Shown here: in pieces, positions 17,012 to 23,794 of the stretch
Layout: each line of letters begins with the position of its first letter
Position numbering within the stretch: the stretch's first letter is position 1
Assembly (NCBI GenBank): GCA_014376575.1
Contig: JACMRF010000081.1
Location: forward strand, 1-23,794
Reading direction: 5' to 3'
Origin: Undibacterium sp.
Lineage (GTDB): Bacteria > Pseudomonadota > Gammaproteobacteria > Burkholderiales > Burkholderiaceae
DNA length: 23,794 nt
The notes under the pieces: generated by a model
Seen by the model: the letters and a program-made list of their open reading frames with translations, nothing else
What the model was told of the DNA's origin: nothing
Database searches by the model: none
Position numbers and translations under genes: made by a program

Positions 17012-18244
17012 GTGCGTATCCTGATTGTTAGTCAGTACTTCTGGCCGGAAGGTTTTCGCATCAATGACTTGGTCAAGACATTGATAGAGAAAGGCATTGA
17101 AGTTGATGTTTTGACTGGTAAGCCGAACTATCCAGAAGGTCGTCTGTATTCGGGCTATCGTACTTGGGGCTGGCAGACCGAAGAGTGGTATGGGTCTACG
17201 ATATTTCGTGTGCCGTTGTTGCCGCGCGGTGCTAAAAGCGCGATTCGGCTTGCCTTGAACTATCTTTCTTTCATTTTTTTCGGGCTGTTATCGGCACCTT
17301 GGCTTTTGAGAGGCAAACGTTACGACGCAATTTTTGTGTACGGTGTATCGCCCATCTTCCAGGCTATTCCCGCAATTTTCCTTCGTTGGATAAAACGCAG
17401 TCCAGTCATTATTTGGGTACAGGATTTATGGCCAGAAAGTCTGGAGGCAACGGGTTATGTGCGCAACCCCCGAGTGCTTGCGCAGGTGGCGCGACTGGTC
17501 AAACTTATTTATCGCTGCGCTGACTTGTTGCTGGTTCAGTCGCGCGCATTTCTGCCCATCGTGGCGACAATGGCACCTGGCAAGCAGATACTTTATTACC
17601 CCAACTCTGTTGACCAAAACTTTTCTTCGCCATCGCTTGCAGATTTGCCTGATATTCCAGCCCTCGACCAAGGTTTTCCAATTGTTTTTGCAGGCAACAT
17701 TGGGATGGGTCAGGCTGTAGAGGTCATCGTTGAAGCGGCATTTCAGTTAAAGAATTACCCTGAAATCCGATTTGTCGTCATCGGTCAGGGCAGTCGCAGG
17801 GACTGGATGCTTGAACAAGTTGCTTTGTTGGGGCTAACCAACTTGCATTTGCCAGGCCGTTATCCTGTTGACACCATGCCTGGCCTGATGCGAAAAGCTG
17901 GCGCGTTGTTGGTGTCTTTATCGGATGAAGCTATTTTTGCAGCCACAGTACCGAACAAGGTACAGGCGTATATGGCATCTGGCCGACCTATTCTGGCATC
18001 TTTGAATGGCGAAGGCGCACGCTTGGTCACAGAGGCTGATGCCGGCCTGGCCACACCGGCGGGTGACGCCAAAGCGTTAGCTGCCGCAGTGTTGCAGCTG
18101 TTTAACATGAGTGCCGCGGAACGGGCAAGACTGGGGGGGAATGGGCAACGGTATTTTCAAGCCAATTTCGACCATGACATGTTGACTGACCAGCTGATTG
18201 CGCACATTCGTTCTGTGTCCGTGACGTACAAGGAAAATAAATGA
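17012..18244 (+). CDS. WbuB-like glycosyltransferase family 4
   Basis: This is a GT-B glycosyltransferase of the WbuB/WcaI-like group, often found beside genes for 2-acetamido-2,6-dideoxy-L-hexoses and proposed to transfer L-FucNAc or L-QuiNAc. The start reads ILIVSQYFWPEGFRINDL, followed by DVLTGKPNYPEG, both typical. IWVQDLWPES lies near residue 135, GNIGMGQAVEV near 230, and VPNKVQAYMASGRPIL near 315. The GTG at 17012 is the only good start. Length is 410. The last bases overlap the next gene as ATGA. The neighbouring three-gene sugar pathway supports an acetamido-deoxy-L-sugar as donor (inference). Confidence 0.88.
   Translation: MRILIVSQYFWPEGFRINDLVKTLIEKGIEVDVLTGKPNYPEGRLYSGYRTWGWQTEEWYGSTIFRVPLLPRGAKSAIRLALNYLSFIFFGLLSAPWLLRGKRYDAIFVYGVSPIFQAIPAIFLRWIKRSPVIIWVQDLWPESLEATGYVRNPRVLAQVARLVKLIYRCADLLLVQSRAFLPIVATMAPGKQILYYPNSVDQNFSSPSLADLPDIPALDQGFPIVFAGNIGMGQAVEVIVEAAFQLKNYPEIRFVVIGQGSRRDWMLEQVALLGLTNLHLPGRYPVDTMPGLMRKAGALLVSLSDEAIFAATVPNKVQAYMASGRPILASLNGEGARLVTEADAGLATPAGDAKALAAAVLQLFNMSAAERARLGGNGQRYFQANFDHDMLTDQLIAHIRSVSVTYKENK
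18230..18234 (+). promoter_or_regulatory. ribosome binding site for the SDR reductase
   Basis: AAGGA lies six bases ahead of the ATG at 18241, inside the end of the WbuB-like gene. It supports that start and the ATGA overlap. Confidence 0.6.
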
Positions 18245-19110
18245 AAGTCCTCGTGTTTGGAGCCAGCGGCATGATTGGCAGTGCCATGGTTCGCGTTTTG
18301 AGCGAAACAAAGGAATGGCAGGTTTTTGGCACTCTCCGCTCCGATGCATCAAAGCGCTTTTTTTCTCCCTCTATTGCTAGCAGGCTGTTGACTAATATTG
18401 ACGTTGACTCACAAGACGCGCTGGTAAGAGTTTTTGCACAAGTAAAACCGGATGTGGTCATAAACTGTATCGGTTTGACAAAACACCATATAGAGGCATC
18501 GGATCCCCTGTTGGCAATACCTGTCAATGCATTGTTGCCGCACCGTATGGCGGCGTTATGCGCTGTTGTTGGCGCGCGTCTGGTACACGTCAGCACAGAT
18601 TGTATTTTTTCTGGTGCCAAGGGTAGCTATGTTGAGGAGGATGCAGCGGACGCAAGTGACCTTTATGGCAAATCAAAATTTTTAGGTGAAGTGAATTATC
18701 CGCACGCCATCACATTGCGCACCTCAACCATAGGGCACGAGCTTGAGACTACATATGGCTTGCTGGAGTGGTTTTTGTCACAGGAAGGCAGCTGCAAAGG
18801 CTTCAACCAAGCTATTTTTTCGGGTTTACCCAACACGGTATTCGCGCAAATCGTGCGCGATATTGTTATTCCTCGCGCTGATCTTTCTGGTCTGTACCAT
18901 GTTGGGACGGCGCCCATCGGGAAATACGACTTGTTGCGCCTGATTGCCGATATTTATGGAAAGTCAATCGACGTCATCCGGGATGACGGGTTTGTGATTG
19001 ATCGATCACTTGATTCAACGCGGTTTTACAAAGCAACCGGTTACGACGTCCCATCCTGGCCGACGTTAGTGCAATCCATGTACATGTCCAGACAACGCGA
19101 GATTAATTGA
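18241..19110 (+). CDS. RmlD-like SDR reductase, UDP-2-acetamido-2,6-dideoxy-L-hexose pathway (WbvR/QnlB type)
   Basis: This is predicted to reduce the 4-keto group of the UDP-2-acetamido-2,6-dideoxy-L-hexulose made by the adjacent dehydratase/5-epimerase. It has GASGMIG (residues 7-13), VSTDCIFSG near 117-125 with Ser118, and catalytic YGKSK (Tyr142, Lys146). At 289 residues it matches RmlD/WbvR/QnlB-like reductases and lacks the extra C-terminal domain that takes FnlB/WbjC to about 370 residues. That length difference favours the L-RhaNAc to L-QuiNAc route over L-FucNAc, though stereochemistry is not provable from sequence. It overlaps both neighbours, by 4 bp upstream and 1 bp downstream. 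Confidence 0.85.
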   Translation: MKVLVFGASGMIGSAMVRVLSETKEWQVFGTLRSDASKRFFSPSIASRLLTNIDVDSQDALVRVFAQVKPDVVINCIGLTKHHIEASDPLLAIPVNALLPHRMAALCAVVGARLVHVSTDCIFSGAKGSYVEEDAADASDLYGKSKFLGEVNYPHAITLRTSTIGHELETTYGLLEWFLSQEGSCKGFNQAIFSGLPNTVFAQIVRDIVIPRADLSGLYHVGTAPIGKYDLLRLIADIYGKSIDVIRDDGFVIDRSLDSTRFYKATGYDVPSWPTLVQSMYMSRQREIN

Positions 19111-20126
19111 TGTTCAACGATAAAGTATTGATGATTACCGGTGGCACTGGCTCTTTTGGGCATGCAGTGCTCAAGCGCTTTCTGTCAACCAGCGTACGTG
19201 AAATCCGTATTTTCAGCCGCGATGAGAAAAAGCAGGAGGAAATGCGCATAGCCCTCAATAACGACAAGCTCAAGTTTTACATTGGTGATATTCGTGACTA
19301 TGACAGCACGCTTCATGCAATGAAAGGGGTGAACTACGTTTTTCATGCGGCTGCACTAAAACAGGTGCCCTCGTGTGAGTTTTACCCGATGGAGGCGGTA
19401 AGAACTAACGTGATAGGTGCGGACAATGTTATGAATGCTGCTATAGCCAAAGGTGTAGAGCGCGTTGTGGTGCTTAGCACTGATAAGGCGGTGTACCCCA
19501 TCAACGCCATGGGCGTGTCCAAAGCCATGATGGAGAAATTAATGGTTGCCAAGGCGCGCATGCAGAATGACGGCGAAACGGTACTTTGCGCAACGCGATA
19601 TGGCAACGTGATGGCATCGCGCGGATCCGTCATACCGTTATTTGTGTCGCAACTGCAAGAGGGTAAACCGTTGACTATCACGGATCCCAGCATGACACGC
19701 TTTTTAATGTCGCTGGACGACTCGGTTAACCTTGTATTGCATGCATTTGAGCACGGCAAGCAAGGTGATATTTTTGTACAGAAAGCGCCTGCGTCTACGG
19801 TCGCGGATTTAGCCCAAGCGCTTATAACGCTTTTCCCGGGGAACAGATCTAACGCTGTTCGTACAATCGGTACGCGTCATGGCGAAAAACTGTATGAAAC
19901 ACTCGTTTCCCGAGAAGAGATGGCTCGAGTTGACGATATGGGGGGGTATTACCGCATACCTGCAGACAACCGGGATCTCAACTACGCCAAATATTTTAGC
20001 GATGGTGAGGAAAGAATTTCAAATCTTGACGATTACACGTCGCACAACACGCAGCAACTAGATATGGCACAGGTTAAACATTTGTTAGAAAAGCTGGACT
20101 TCATCAAGGAGCATCTCAATGCTTAA
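19110..20126 (+). CDS. wbjB: UDP-GlcNAc 4,6-dehydratase/5-epimerase (WbjB/FnlA/CapE family)
   Basis: This is a cytosolic SDR that turns UDP-GlcNAc into UDP-2-acetamido-2,6-dideoxy-4-keto hexoses with C5 epimerisation, the first step toward UDP-L-FucNAc or UDP-L-QuiNAc. It has TGGTGSFG near residues 10-17, HAAALKQVP near 79-87, and LSTDKAVYP then MGVSK, where Met replaces the usual catalytic Tyr of YxxxK (Met134, Lys138). That substitution is a hallmark of the inverting FlaA1/CapE-type dehydratases. The TRYGNVMASRGSV block is also typical. ATG 19110 shares its A with the preceding TGA; the in-frame TTG 19107 is less likely. Length is 338. The gene order reductase, dehydratase, 2-epimerase differs from the common dehydratase-first order. 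Confidence 0.92.
   Translation: MFNDKVLMITGGTGSFGHAVLKRFLSTSVREIRIFSRDEKKQEEMRIALNNDKLKFYIGDIRDYDSTLHAMKGVNYVFHAAALKQVPSCEFYPMEAVRTNVIGADNVMNAAIAKGVERVVVLSTDKAVYPINAMGVSKAMMEKLMVAKARMQNDGETVLCATRYGNVMASRGSVIPLFVSQLQEGKPLTITDPSMTRFLMSLDDSVNLVLHAFEHGKQGDIFVQKAPASTVADLAQALITLFPGNRSNAVRTIGTRHGEKLYETLVSREEMARVDDMGGYYRIPADNRDLNYAKYFSDGEERISNLDDYTSHNTQQLDMAQVKHLLEKLDFIKEHLNA
20106..20111 (+). promoter_or_regulatory. ribosome binding site for the 2-epimerase gene
   Basis: AAGGAG seven bases ahead of ATG 20119, within the 3' end of the dehydratase gene, is among the strongest Shine-Dalgarno matches in the window and fixes the start of the epimerase. Confidence 0.65.
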
Positions 20127-21243
20127 AGTGATGACGATTGTCGGCACGCGACCAGAGCTTATCAAAATGAGCCGTGTGATTGCAGAGCTGGACAAACACA
20201 CCAGACACGTGTTGGTGCATACGGGTCAAAACTATGATTACGAGTTGAATCAAATATTTTTTGATGATTTACAAATTCGTAAACCTGATTATTTTCTGGG
20301 TGCTGTAGGCGATACCGCAGCGCAAACAATTGGACAGGTGATCATAAAATCAGATGAGGTTTTTGAAATCGAAAAACCGGATGCAGTATTGCTCTATGGT
20401 GATACCAATTCGTGTCTGGCTGTCATTTCTGCCAAGCGTCGAAAAATACCTGTATTTCATATGGAAGCTGGTAACCGTTGCTTTGACCAACGGGTGCCAG
20501 AAGAGCTGAATCGCAAGGTATTGGATCATTTGAGTGATATTAATATGGTCTTGACGGAGCATGCCAGGCGCTATTTGATAGCAGAAGGTATACGACCTGA
20601 AACTATCATTAAAACCGGGTCGCACATGGACGAGGTTTTGCATCATTACATGCCCAGTATCAAAAAATCGGACGTACTTGAGCGTTTGGGGCTCACGGCG
20701 GGTCAATTTTTTATCGTCAGTGCTCATCGCGAGGAAAATGTGGACACGCCTGAAAACCTCAGGGATTTGGTAGAAACCTTAAATCTTCTGGCTGGTACGT
20801 ACGGTTTTCCTGTCATTGTTTCCACCCATCCCCGGACTCGTAAACGTCTCGATGCATTAGGTTTGACAAATATTAATCCATTGATTGATTTTGCGAAGCC
20901 TTTTGGTTTTTTTGATTTTGTCAAATTACAGATGGAATCAATGTGTGTTATTTCTGACAGTGGAACCATCACCGAAGAGGCGTCATTGTTAAATTTGCCA
21001 GCGATCACTATTCGCTATGCACACGAGCGCCCGGAAGGAATGGATGAAGGTATTTTAATTATGTCTGGCCTCAAATCGCAGGAGGTTCTTGAGGCAGTTC
21101 GCGTAGTTTGTGAACAACAAGGAAGCCATGGTGCGATGCGGCCAGTTTCAGATTACGTATCATCCAACGTATCACGCAAGATTGTTCGTTTGGTATTGAG
21201 TTATACCGGCTATATTAATCGTGTGGTTTGGCGTAAACAATAA
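20119..21243 (+). CDS. wbjD: Non-hydrolysing UDP-N-acetyl sugar 2-epimerase (WbjD/FnlC/WecB family)
   Basis: This enzyme inverts C2 of a UDP-2-acetamido sugar without hydrolysis. Beside the dehydratase/5-epimerase and reductase it would do the last step, giving UDP-L-QuiNAc (from L-RhaNAc) or UDP-L-FucNAc (from the L-talo isomer). Typical blocks are IVGTRPELIKM near residues 7-17, HTGQNYD near 35-41, FHMEAGNRCFD near 114-124, SAHREENVD near 196-204, and the late SDSGTITEEA near 281-290. Length (374) matches the family. It overlaps the upstream gene by 8 bp. WecB (UDP-ManNAc synthesis) is the alternative assignment, but the context argues for the L-sugar pathway. Confidence 0.92.
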   Translation: MLKVMTIVGTRPELIKMSRVIAELDKHTRHVLVHTGQNYDYELNQIFFDDLQIRKPDYFLGAVGDTAAQTIGQVIIKSDEVFEIEKPDAVLLYGDTNSCLAVISAKRRKIPVFHMEAGNRCFDQRVPEELNRKVLDHLSDINMVLTEHARRYLIAEGIRPETIIKTGSHMDEVLHHYMPSIKKSDVLERLGLTAGQFFIVSAHREENVDTPENLRDLVETLNLLAGTYGFPVIVSTHPRTRKRLDALGLTNINPLIDFAKPFGFFDFVKLQMESMCVISDSGTITEEASLLNLPAITIRYAHERPEGMDEGILIMSGLKSQEVLEAVRVVCEQQGSHGAMRPVSDYVSSNVSRKIVRLVLSYTGYINRVVWRKQ

Positions 21244-21261
21244 TTATTGTGTGACTGAGTG

Positions 21262-21822
21262 ATGAAACGTTTTTGTGATTTTATGCTCGCCGTTTTCGCG
21301 CTGATCCTACTGGGCCTGCCGTGGATGTTGGTGGCTTGCATGGTGAAATTTACTTCAAAAGGTCCAATATTATATTGGTCTGATCGGGTGGGGCGTAACA
21401 ATCGCATTTTCAAAATGCCAAAATTCCGCAGCATGCGTATCGGTACGCCTGAGGTTGCCACTCATATATTGGAAGATCCGGACAGTTATCTCACACCTGT
21501 CGGCAGTTTTTTGCGCAAAAGTAGTCTGGATGAACTACCGCAATTGTGGAGCATTATTAAAGGTGATATGAGTTTTGTTGGCCCTCGGCCAGCGTTGTTT
21601 AATCAGCATGACTTGATAGCTCTGCGCACTCAATATGGCATTGATAAACTTGTACCGGGCTTGACAGGCTGGGCGCAAATAAATGGGCGAGATGAACTTC
21701 CTGTTCCGCAGAAAGTTAATCTTGATAAAGAATACCTGGATCGGCAATCATTTCTATTTGATATGAAAATTATTTTCATGACTGCTGTGAAGGTCATCCA
21801 GCGTGACAATGTTATTCACTGA
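21262..21822 (+). CDS. Initiating phosphoglycosyl transferase (monotopic sugar transferase)
   Basis: This transfers a sugar-1-phosphate from a UDP-sugar to undecaprenyl phosphate at the inner membrane, starting repeat-unit synthesis. The N-terminal hydrophobic re-entrant segment is at about residues 7-27. It is followed by FKMPKFRSM, the catalytic Asp-Glu in [20 protein letters not shown] and [11 protein letters not shown], all signatures of the PglC/WcaJ superfamily. At 187 residues it is the minimal form without the extra N-terminal transmembrane helices of WcaJ or WbaP. ATG 21262 is preferred over GTG 21259. The donor is not determined; a UDP-HexNAc or 6-deoxy-HexNAc is common for short members. 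Confidence 0.92.
   Translation: MKRFCDFMLAVFALILLGLPWMLVACMVKFTSKGPILYWSDRVGRNNRIFKMPKFRSMRIGTPEVATHILEDPDSYLTPVGSFLRKSSLDELPQLWSIIKGDMSFVGPRPALFNQHDLIALRTQYGIDKLVPGLTGWAQINGRDELPVPQKVNLDKEYLDRQSFLFDMKIIFMTAVKVIQRDNVIH
21763..21779. repeat. perfect 17 bp AT-rich palindrome near the end of the phosphoglycosyl transferase gene
   Basis: ATGAAAAT (21763-21770) and ATTTTCAT (21772-21779) are exact reverse complements around a single central T. The site lies in coding sequence (M-K-I-I-F-M) about 100 bases before the H-NS gene. It could be a regulator site or a coding accident; there is no second copy nearby that I noticed. Confidence 0.3.
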
Positions 21823-21868
21823 AAACGTGATACCAGAATAAATTTTAAAGAATATGTCGTTAATTAAT

Positions 21869-21873
21869 AGGAG
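21869..21873 (+). promoter_or_regulatory. ribosome binding site of the H-NS-like gene
   Basis: AGGAG lies eight bases ahead of ATG 21882 and supports efficient, independent translation of this gene. The 59-base gap upstream is AT-rich; TTCACT (21815-21820) and TAAATT (21839-21844) with 18 bases between are only a weak promoter match. Confidence 0.6.
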
Positions 21874-21881
21874 CTTAATTC

Positions 21882-22241
21882 ATGAATAATTTGATTGAAA
21901 TTCAAAACCAAATTGAAAAATTGCAAAAACAGGCAATTGAAATCAGATCCCGTGAGTTTAATAAAACAGTTCAGGAAATCCGCACCAAAATGAGTGCATT
22001 CGGTATCACTTTGAAAGACTTGCAGTTCAACAAAGTGCGTGCTAATGGGATTAAAAAACCTCAAACTCGGCCCAAGATAAAAAAAGTCAATGTTGGTGTA
22101 AAGAAAACTGCCATTGTTGCCCCTAAATATCGAGGACCCAATGAGGAAACCTGGAGCGGACGCGGTTTGACGCCGCGATGGCTGGCGACTTTACTGGCGC
22201 AGGGACGTAAGAAGGAAGAGTTCGCGATCAAGACTGAATAA
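21882..22241 (+). CDS. H-NS family nucleoid-associated DNA-binding protein
   Basis: This is a small (119-residue) histone-like protein of the H-NS/BpH3 type, which binds AT-rich DNA and usually silences acquired genes. Residues 1-50 form a charged, heptad-like coiled coil (NLIEIQNQIEKLQKQAIEIR) for dimerisation. A Lys/Pro-rich linker follows (about 57-80), and the C-terminal DNA-binding domain has PKYRGPNEETWSGRGLTPRW (81-100) and EEFAI near the end. In the hook-like motif the third position of the canonical Q/R-G-R is Leu, with Arg three residues later; this may be normal for this branch. It is the only regulatory gene in the window and lies between two groups of polysaccharide genes. It may control the locus, or may simply be cargo of a transferred cluster. 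Confidence 0.92.
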   Translation: MNNLIEIQNQIEKLQKQAIEIRSREFNKTVQEIRTKMSAFGITLKDLQFNKVRANGIKKPQTRPKIKKVNVGVKKTAIVAPKYRGPNEETWSGRGLTPRWLATLLAQGRKKEEFAIKTE

Positions 22242-22254
22242 AAGCGGAATATTT

Positions 22255-23556
22255 TTGACATTGCACGCAAAAGATGTTGTTGTTGATAATAAAAATTATA
22301 TGCAATTTAAAAAACAAAACCTAACAATTTGGATTATTGCTGCAACATTACTTTCCCCTGTTTTTTTTCAGCTTTCTGGCGGAATTTTTGACAGCCAGGA
22401 CTTGGTTATTGATTCGAAGGGCATACTCAACAAACTGCCCTTGCCAATCTCGATAGGCACATGCCTATTTGGAGTGATTGTTTTTTTTCGAAATTATCGC
22501 AAGGTCTGGCAGGCAATAGCTTTCATTTTTGCGCTTTGCATAACGATGTTGCTGTCCATGTTATTTGCTGGATCAACGTATGGCATTGAGGGACGAAAAG
22601 TAATACTTGCCTTGCAATTTTTCTTGCCGACCATGGGGTTGATGCTTGGGCAACTGGTTCACGACGACAACAATACAATCCCCAAAGCTTTTATGTGGCT
22701 ACTGCTGTTATTTGTCCCTCTACAGCTTTTTGCAGGTTGGTGGCAGCACACTTTGACCTTGACTCACTATCTCTACGTGTTCAGTATTTATCAGCATTTT
22801 CAATTTGTTCCAGTTATCTTTGTCGTGGCTTTTTGCTTCGTCATTGTGCATTTGTGGGAATACCATAAACCGGTATTACGGCCATTGATTTTTACAATGG
22901 GGGTTTATGTTGTTGCCAGTGCATCATTTTTGGCGATTGCTGCATACAGTTGCTTTGTGATAGTATTTTTTATATTGAAAATGTCGAAACTTAAAGCCAA
23001 ACGACTGACTGGCTGGCTAGCTTTTGGTGCATGTATTGCAGTCGCCGCAGCGGTAGTGGCCATTTATTTTAATATAGCTAAAAACAGCACATCTGTCATT
23101 GATGACAATGCACAGTACACAAACAAGTTTCAGGCTCTGGTTGAAGGCAAGTTGCCAGTTAATGTTGCTGGTCGTCTTTCTGACTGGAAGCTGTATGGCG
23201 GATGGATTACTGAAAATGAACGTACACTTTTGTTTGGCCATGAAGCACCGCCGCCGCGTGAAGTCAAAACAAGCGCCCATAATTGGTATCTTGATTTTGC
23301 CTATAACTTTGGATTGATAGCTTTGCTGCCGATATTCAGTCTGATTATTTTTACCTCCTCGCAGATATGGCGATTTCGTAAACATCTTCCAGAGCAAACT
23401 TTATGGCTTGCGGGGCTGGTTGCCTTCCTGGTGTTGATTGACAGTAACTTCAAGGTAACTTTGCGACAGCCATATCCTGGGATTTTTGCTTTTTTCCTTT
23501 GGGGCTTGCTTTTGTCTCGTTTGCGTCCCGGGCTGGCGATCAAAGCGGGCTCCTAA
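22255..23556 (+). CDS. O-antigen polymerase/ligase-like membrane protein (second copy of this role)
   Basis: This is a polytopic membrane protein of up to 433 residues, rich in hydrophobic helices. A hydrophilic loop at about 278-340 includes AGRLSDWKLYGGW, and it is followed by SAHNWYLDFAYNFGLIALLP. The Arg-containing loop followed by a His-Asn motif and a Gly-Leu helix is the pattern of Wzy/WaaL-type proteins. It shows little obvious likeness to the gene at 15479. The start is uncertain: TTG 22255 is the longest, TTG 22261 is possible, and ATG 22300 just ahead of the first hydrophobic helix looks natural; none has a strong Shine-Dalgarno. The following gene encodes a flippase, so a Wzy role is likely. 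Confidence 0.75.
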   Translation: MTLHAKDVVVDNKNYMQFKKQNLTIWIIAATLLSPVFFQLSGGIFDSQDLVIDSKGILNKLPLPISIGTCLFGVIVFFRNYRKVWQAIAFIFALCITMLLSMLFAGSTYGIEGRKVILALQFFLPTMGLMLGQLVHDDNNTIPKAFMWLLLLFVPLQLFAGWWQHTLTLTHYLYVFSIYQHFQFVPVIFVVAFCFVIVHLWEYHKPVLRPLIFTMGVYVVASASFLAIAAYSCFVIVFFILKMSKLKAKRLTGWLAFGACIAVAAAVVAIYFNIAKNSTSVIDDNAQYTNKFQALVEGKLPVNVAGRLSDWKLYGGWITENERTLLFGHEAPPPREVKTSAHNWYLDFAYNFGLIALLPIFSLIIFTSSQIWRFRKHLPEQTLWLAGLVAFLVLIDSNFKVTLRQPYPGIFAFFLWGLLLSRLRPGLAIKAGS

Positions 23557-23570
23557 GGTTATAGCTGCTC

Positions 23571-23794
23571 ATGGGCTTACTTTTAACCAACCTTAAAAGC
23601 GGGGTTTTTGTCAGTACTGCTGGTGTCTTTGTGTCAGCGTTTTTATGGCTTATCAGTTTTAAAGTGGTTGCATATTGGATGGGGCCTGAGGGTGTTGGAC
23701 TGTTCGCGCAGCTCAGGCAGATGGCGCAGGCAGCCACAGTGGGCGCCACTTTTGGGGGCACCAATACAGTAGTGCAAGGGTTGGCTGAAGCCAA
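23571..23794 (+). CDS. wzx: Second Wzx-type flippase/O-antigen translocase, 3' partial
   Basis: From ATG 23571 the frame stays open to the window edge for about 75 residues. It begins with LLTNLKSGVFVSTAGVFVSA, then a hydrophobic helix, then AYWMGPEGVGLFAQLRQM and GATFGGTNTVVQGLAEA. This matches the N-terminus of Wzx/O-antigen translocase proteins, which move lipid-linked glycans across the inner membrane. The polymerase-like gene ends 14 bases upstream, giving a Wzy-Wzx pair. An antisense open frame covers the same bases but shows no protein-like pattern. The rest of the gene lies outside the window. Confidence 0.8.
   Translation, partial: MGLLLTNLKSGVFVSTAGVFVSAFLWLISFKVVAYWMGPEGVGLFAQLRQMAQAATVGATFGGTNTVVQGLAEA

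Noticed and set aside
18102..18620. 172-codon open frame on the - strand
   Set aside because: It lies antisense across the end of the WbuB-like gene and the start of the SDR reductase, both with clear family motifs. Its translation shows no recognisable domain.
21815..21844. Possible promoter for the H-NS gene (TTCACT, 18 bases, TAAATT)
   Set aside because: Both hexamers match the consensus poorly and AT-rich gaps give many such matches. It is noted only in the ribosome-binding-site entry.
23540..23794. 84-codon open frame on the - strand at the right edge
   Set aside because: The + strand frame from 23571 matches a Wzx N-terminus, so this antisense frame is a shadow.
1..23794. CRISPR array, insertion sequence, integrase, tRNA or phage genes
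   Set aside because: No repeat-spacer pattern, transposase or integrase motifs, terminal inverted repeats or tRNA-like cloverleaf were found by reading. A tRNAscan and an IS search would settle this.

Overview
The window is a dense surface-polysaccharide (O-antigen, capsule or exopolysaccharide) biosynthesis locus. All 22 protein genes that I can support lie on the + strand. Many overlap by 1 to 13 bp or abut directly. The largest gaps are 84 bp (1841-1924) and 76 bp (5318-5393), so no stretch longer than 300 bases lacks a gene. I saw no tRNA, rRNA, CRISPR array, insertion sequence or phage gene. The intermediate GC content, the Gram-negative lipid-linked assembly genes (flippase, polymerase, phosphoglycosyl transferase) and an H-NS protein with a tryptophan/glycine/arginine-rich C-terminal motif suggest a Proteobacterium, most likely a Betaproteobacterium. 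That taxonomic guess is inference.

Layout. (1) 1-1840: a FemAB/GNAT-type aminoacyl or acyl transferase, cut by the window edge, and an NAD-dependent sugar epimerase/dehydratase. (2) 1925-9698, after a possible promoter: GDP-mannose 4,6-dehydratase (gmd), a Wzx-type flippase, an FkbM methyltransferase, two tandem related GT2 glycosyltransferases, a shortened Gmd paralogue and a sugar C-methyltransferase. Together these look like a pathway to a GDP-linked, C-methyl-branched 6-deoxyhexose (virenose-like). The stretch of about 3.6-6.4 kb is visibly AT-rich and looks imported. (3) 9712-14316: a fusion of a NodB polysaccharide deacetylase with a WbsX/GH99-like domain, then an AlgI-type MBOAT acyltransferase overlapping an AlgX/AlgJ-like SGNH protein, which is a periplasmic O-acetylation pair. 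(4) 14331-16972: a GT4 glycosyltransferase and an O-antigen polymerase/ligase-like membrane protein. (5) 17012-21822: a WbuB-like GT4, then reductase, 4,6-dehydratase/5-epimerase and 2-epimerase genes for a UDP-2-acetamido-2,6-dideoxy-L-hexose (L-QuiNAc or L-FucNAc type), then the phosphoglycosyl transferase that starts repeat-unit assembly on undecaprenyl phosphate. (6) 21882-end: an H-NS family nucleoid protein, a second polymerase/ligase-like membrane protein, and the first 75 codons of a second Wzx-type flippase.

How it works together (inference): activated sugars are made in the cytosol by the Gmd/C-methyltransferase branch and the WbjB/WbjC/WbjD-like branch. The phosphoglycosyl transferase loads the first sugar on the lipid carrier, the GT2 and GT4 enzymes extend it, and Wzx flips the unit. 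A Wzy protein polymerises it, and the MBOAT/AlgJ-like pair acetylates it in the periplasm. The second Wzy/Wzx-type pair behind the H-NS gene suggests either two abutting polysaccharide clusters or a locus built by successive insertion.

The most interesting points are the putative branched-sugar cassette with its shortened Gmd paralogue, the NodB-WbsX fusion, the duplicated Wzx/Wzy machinery and the H-NS gene embedded among polysaccharide genes. None is proven to be new from sequence reading alone.
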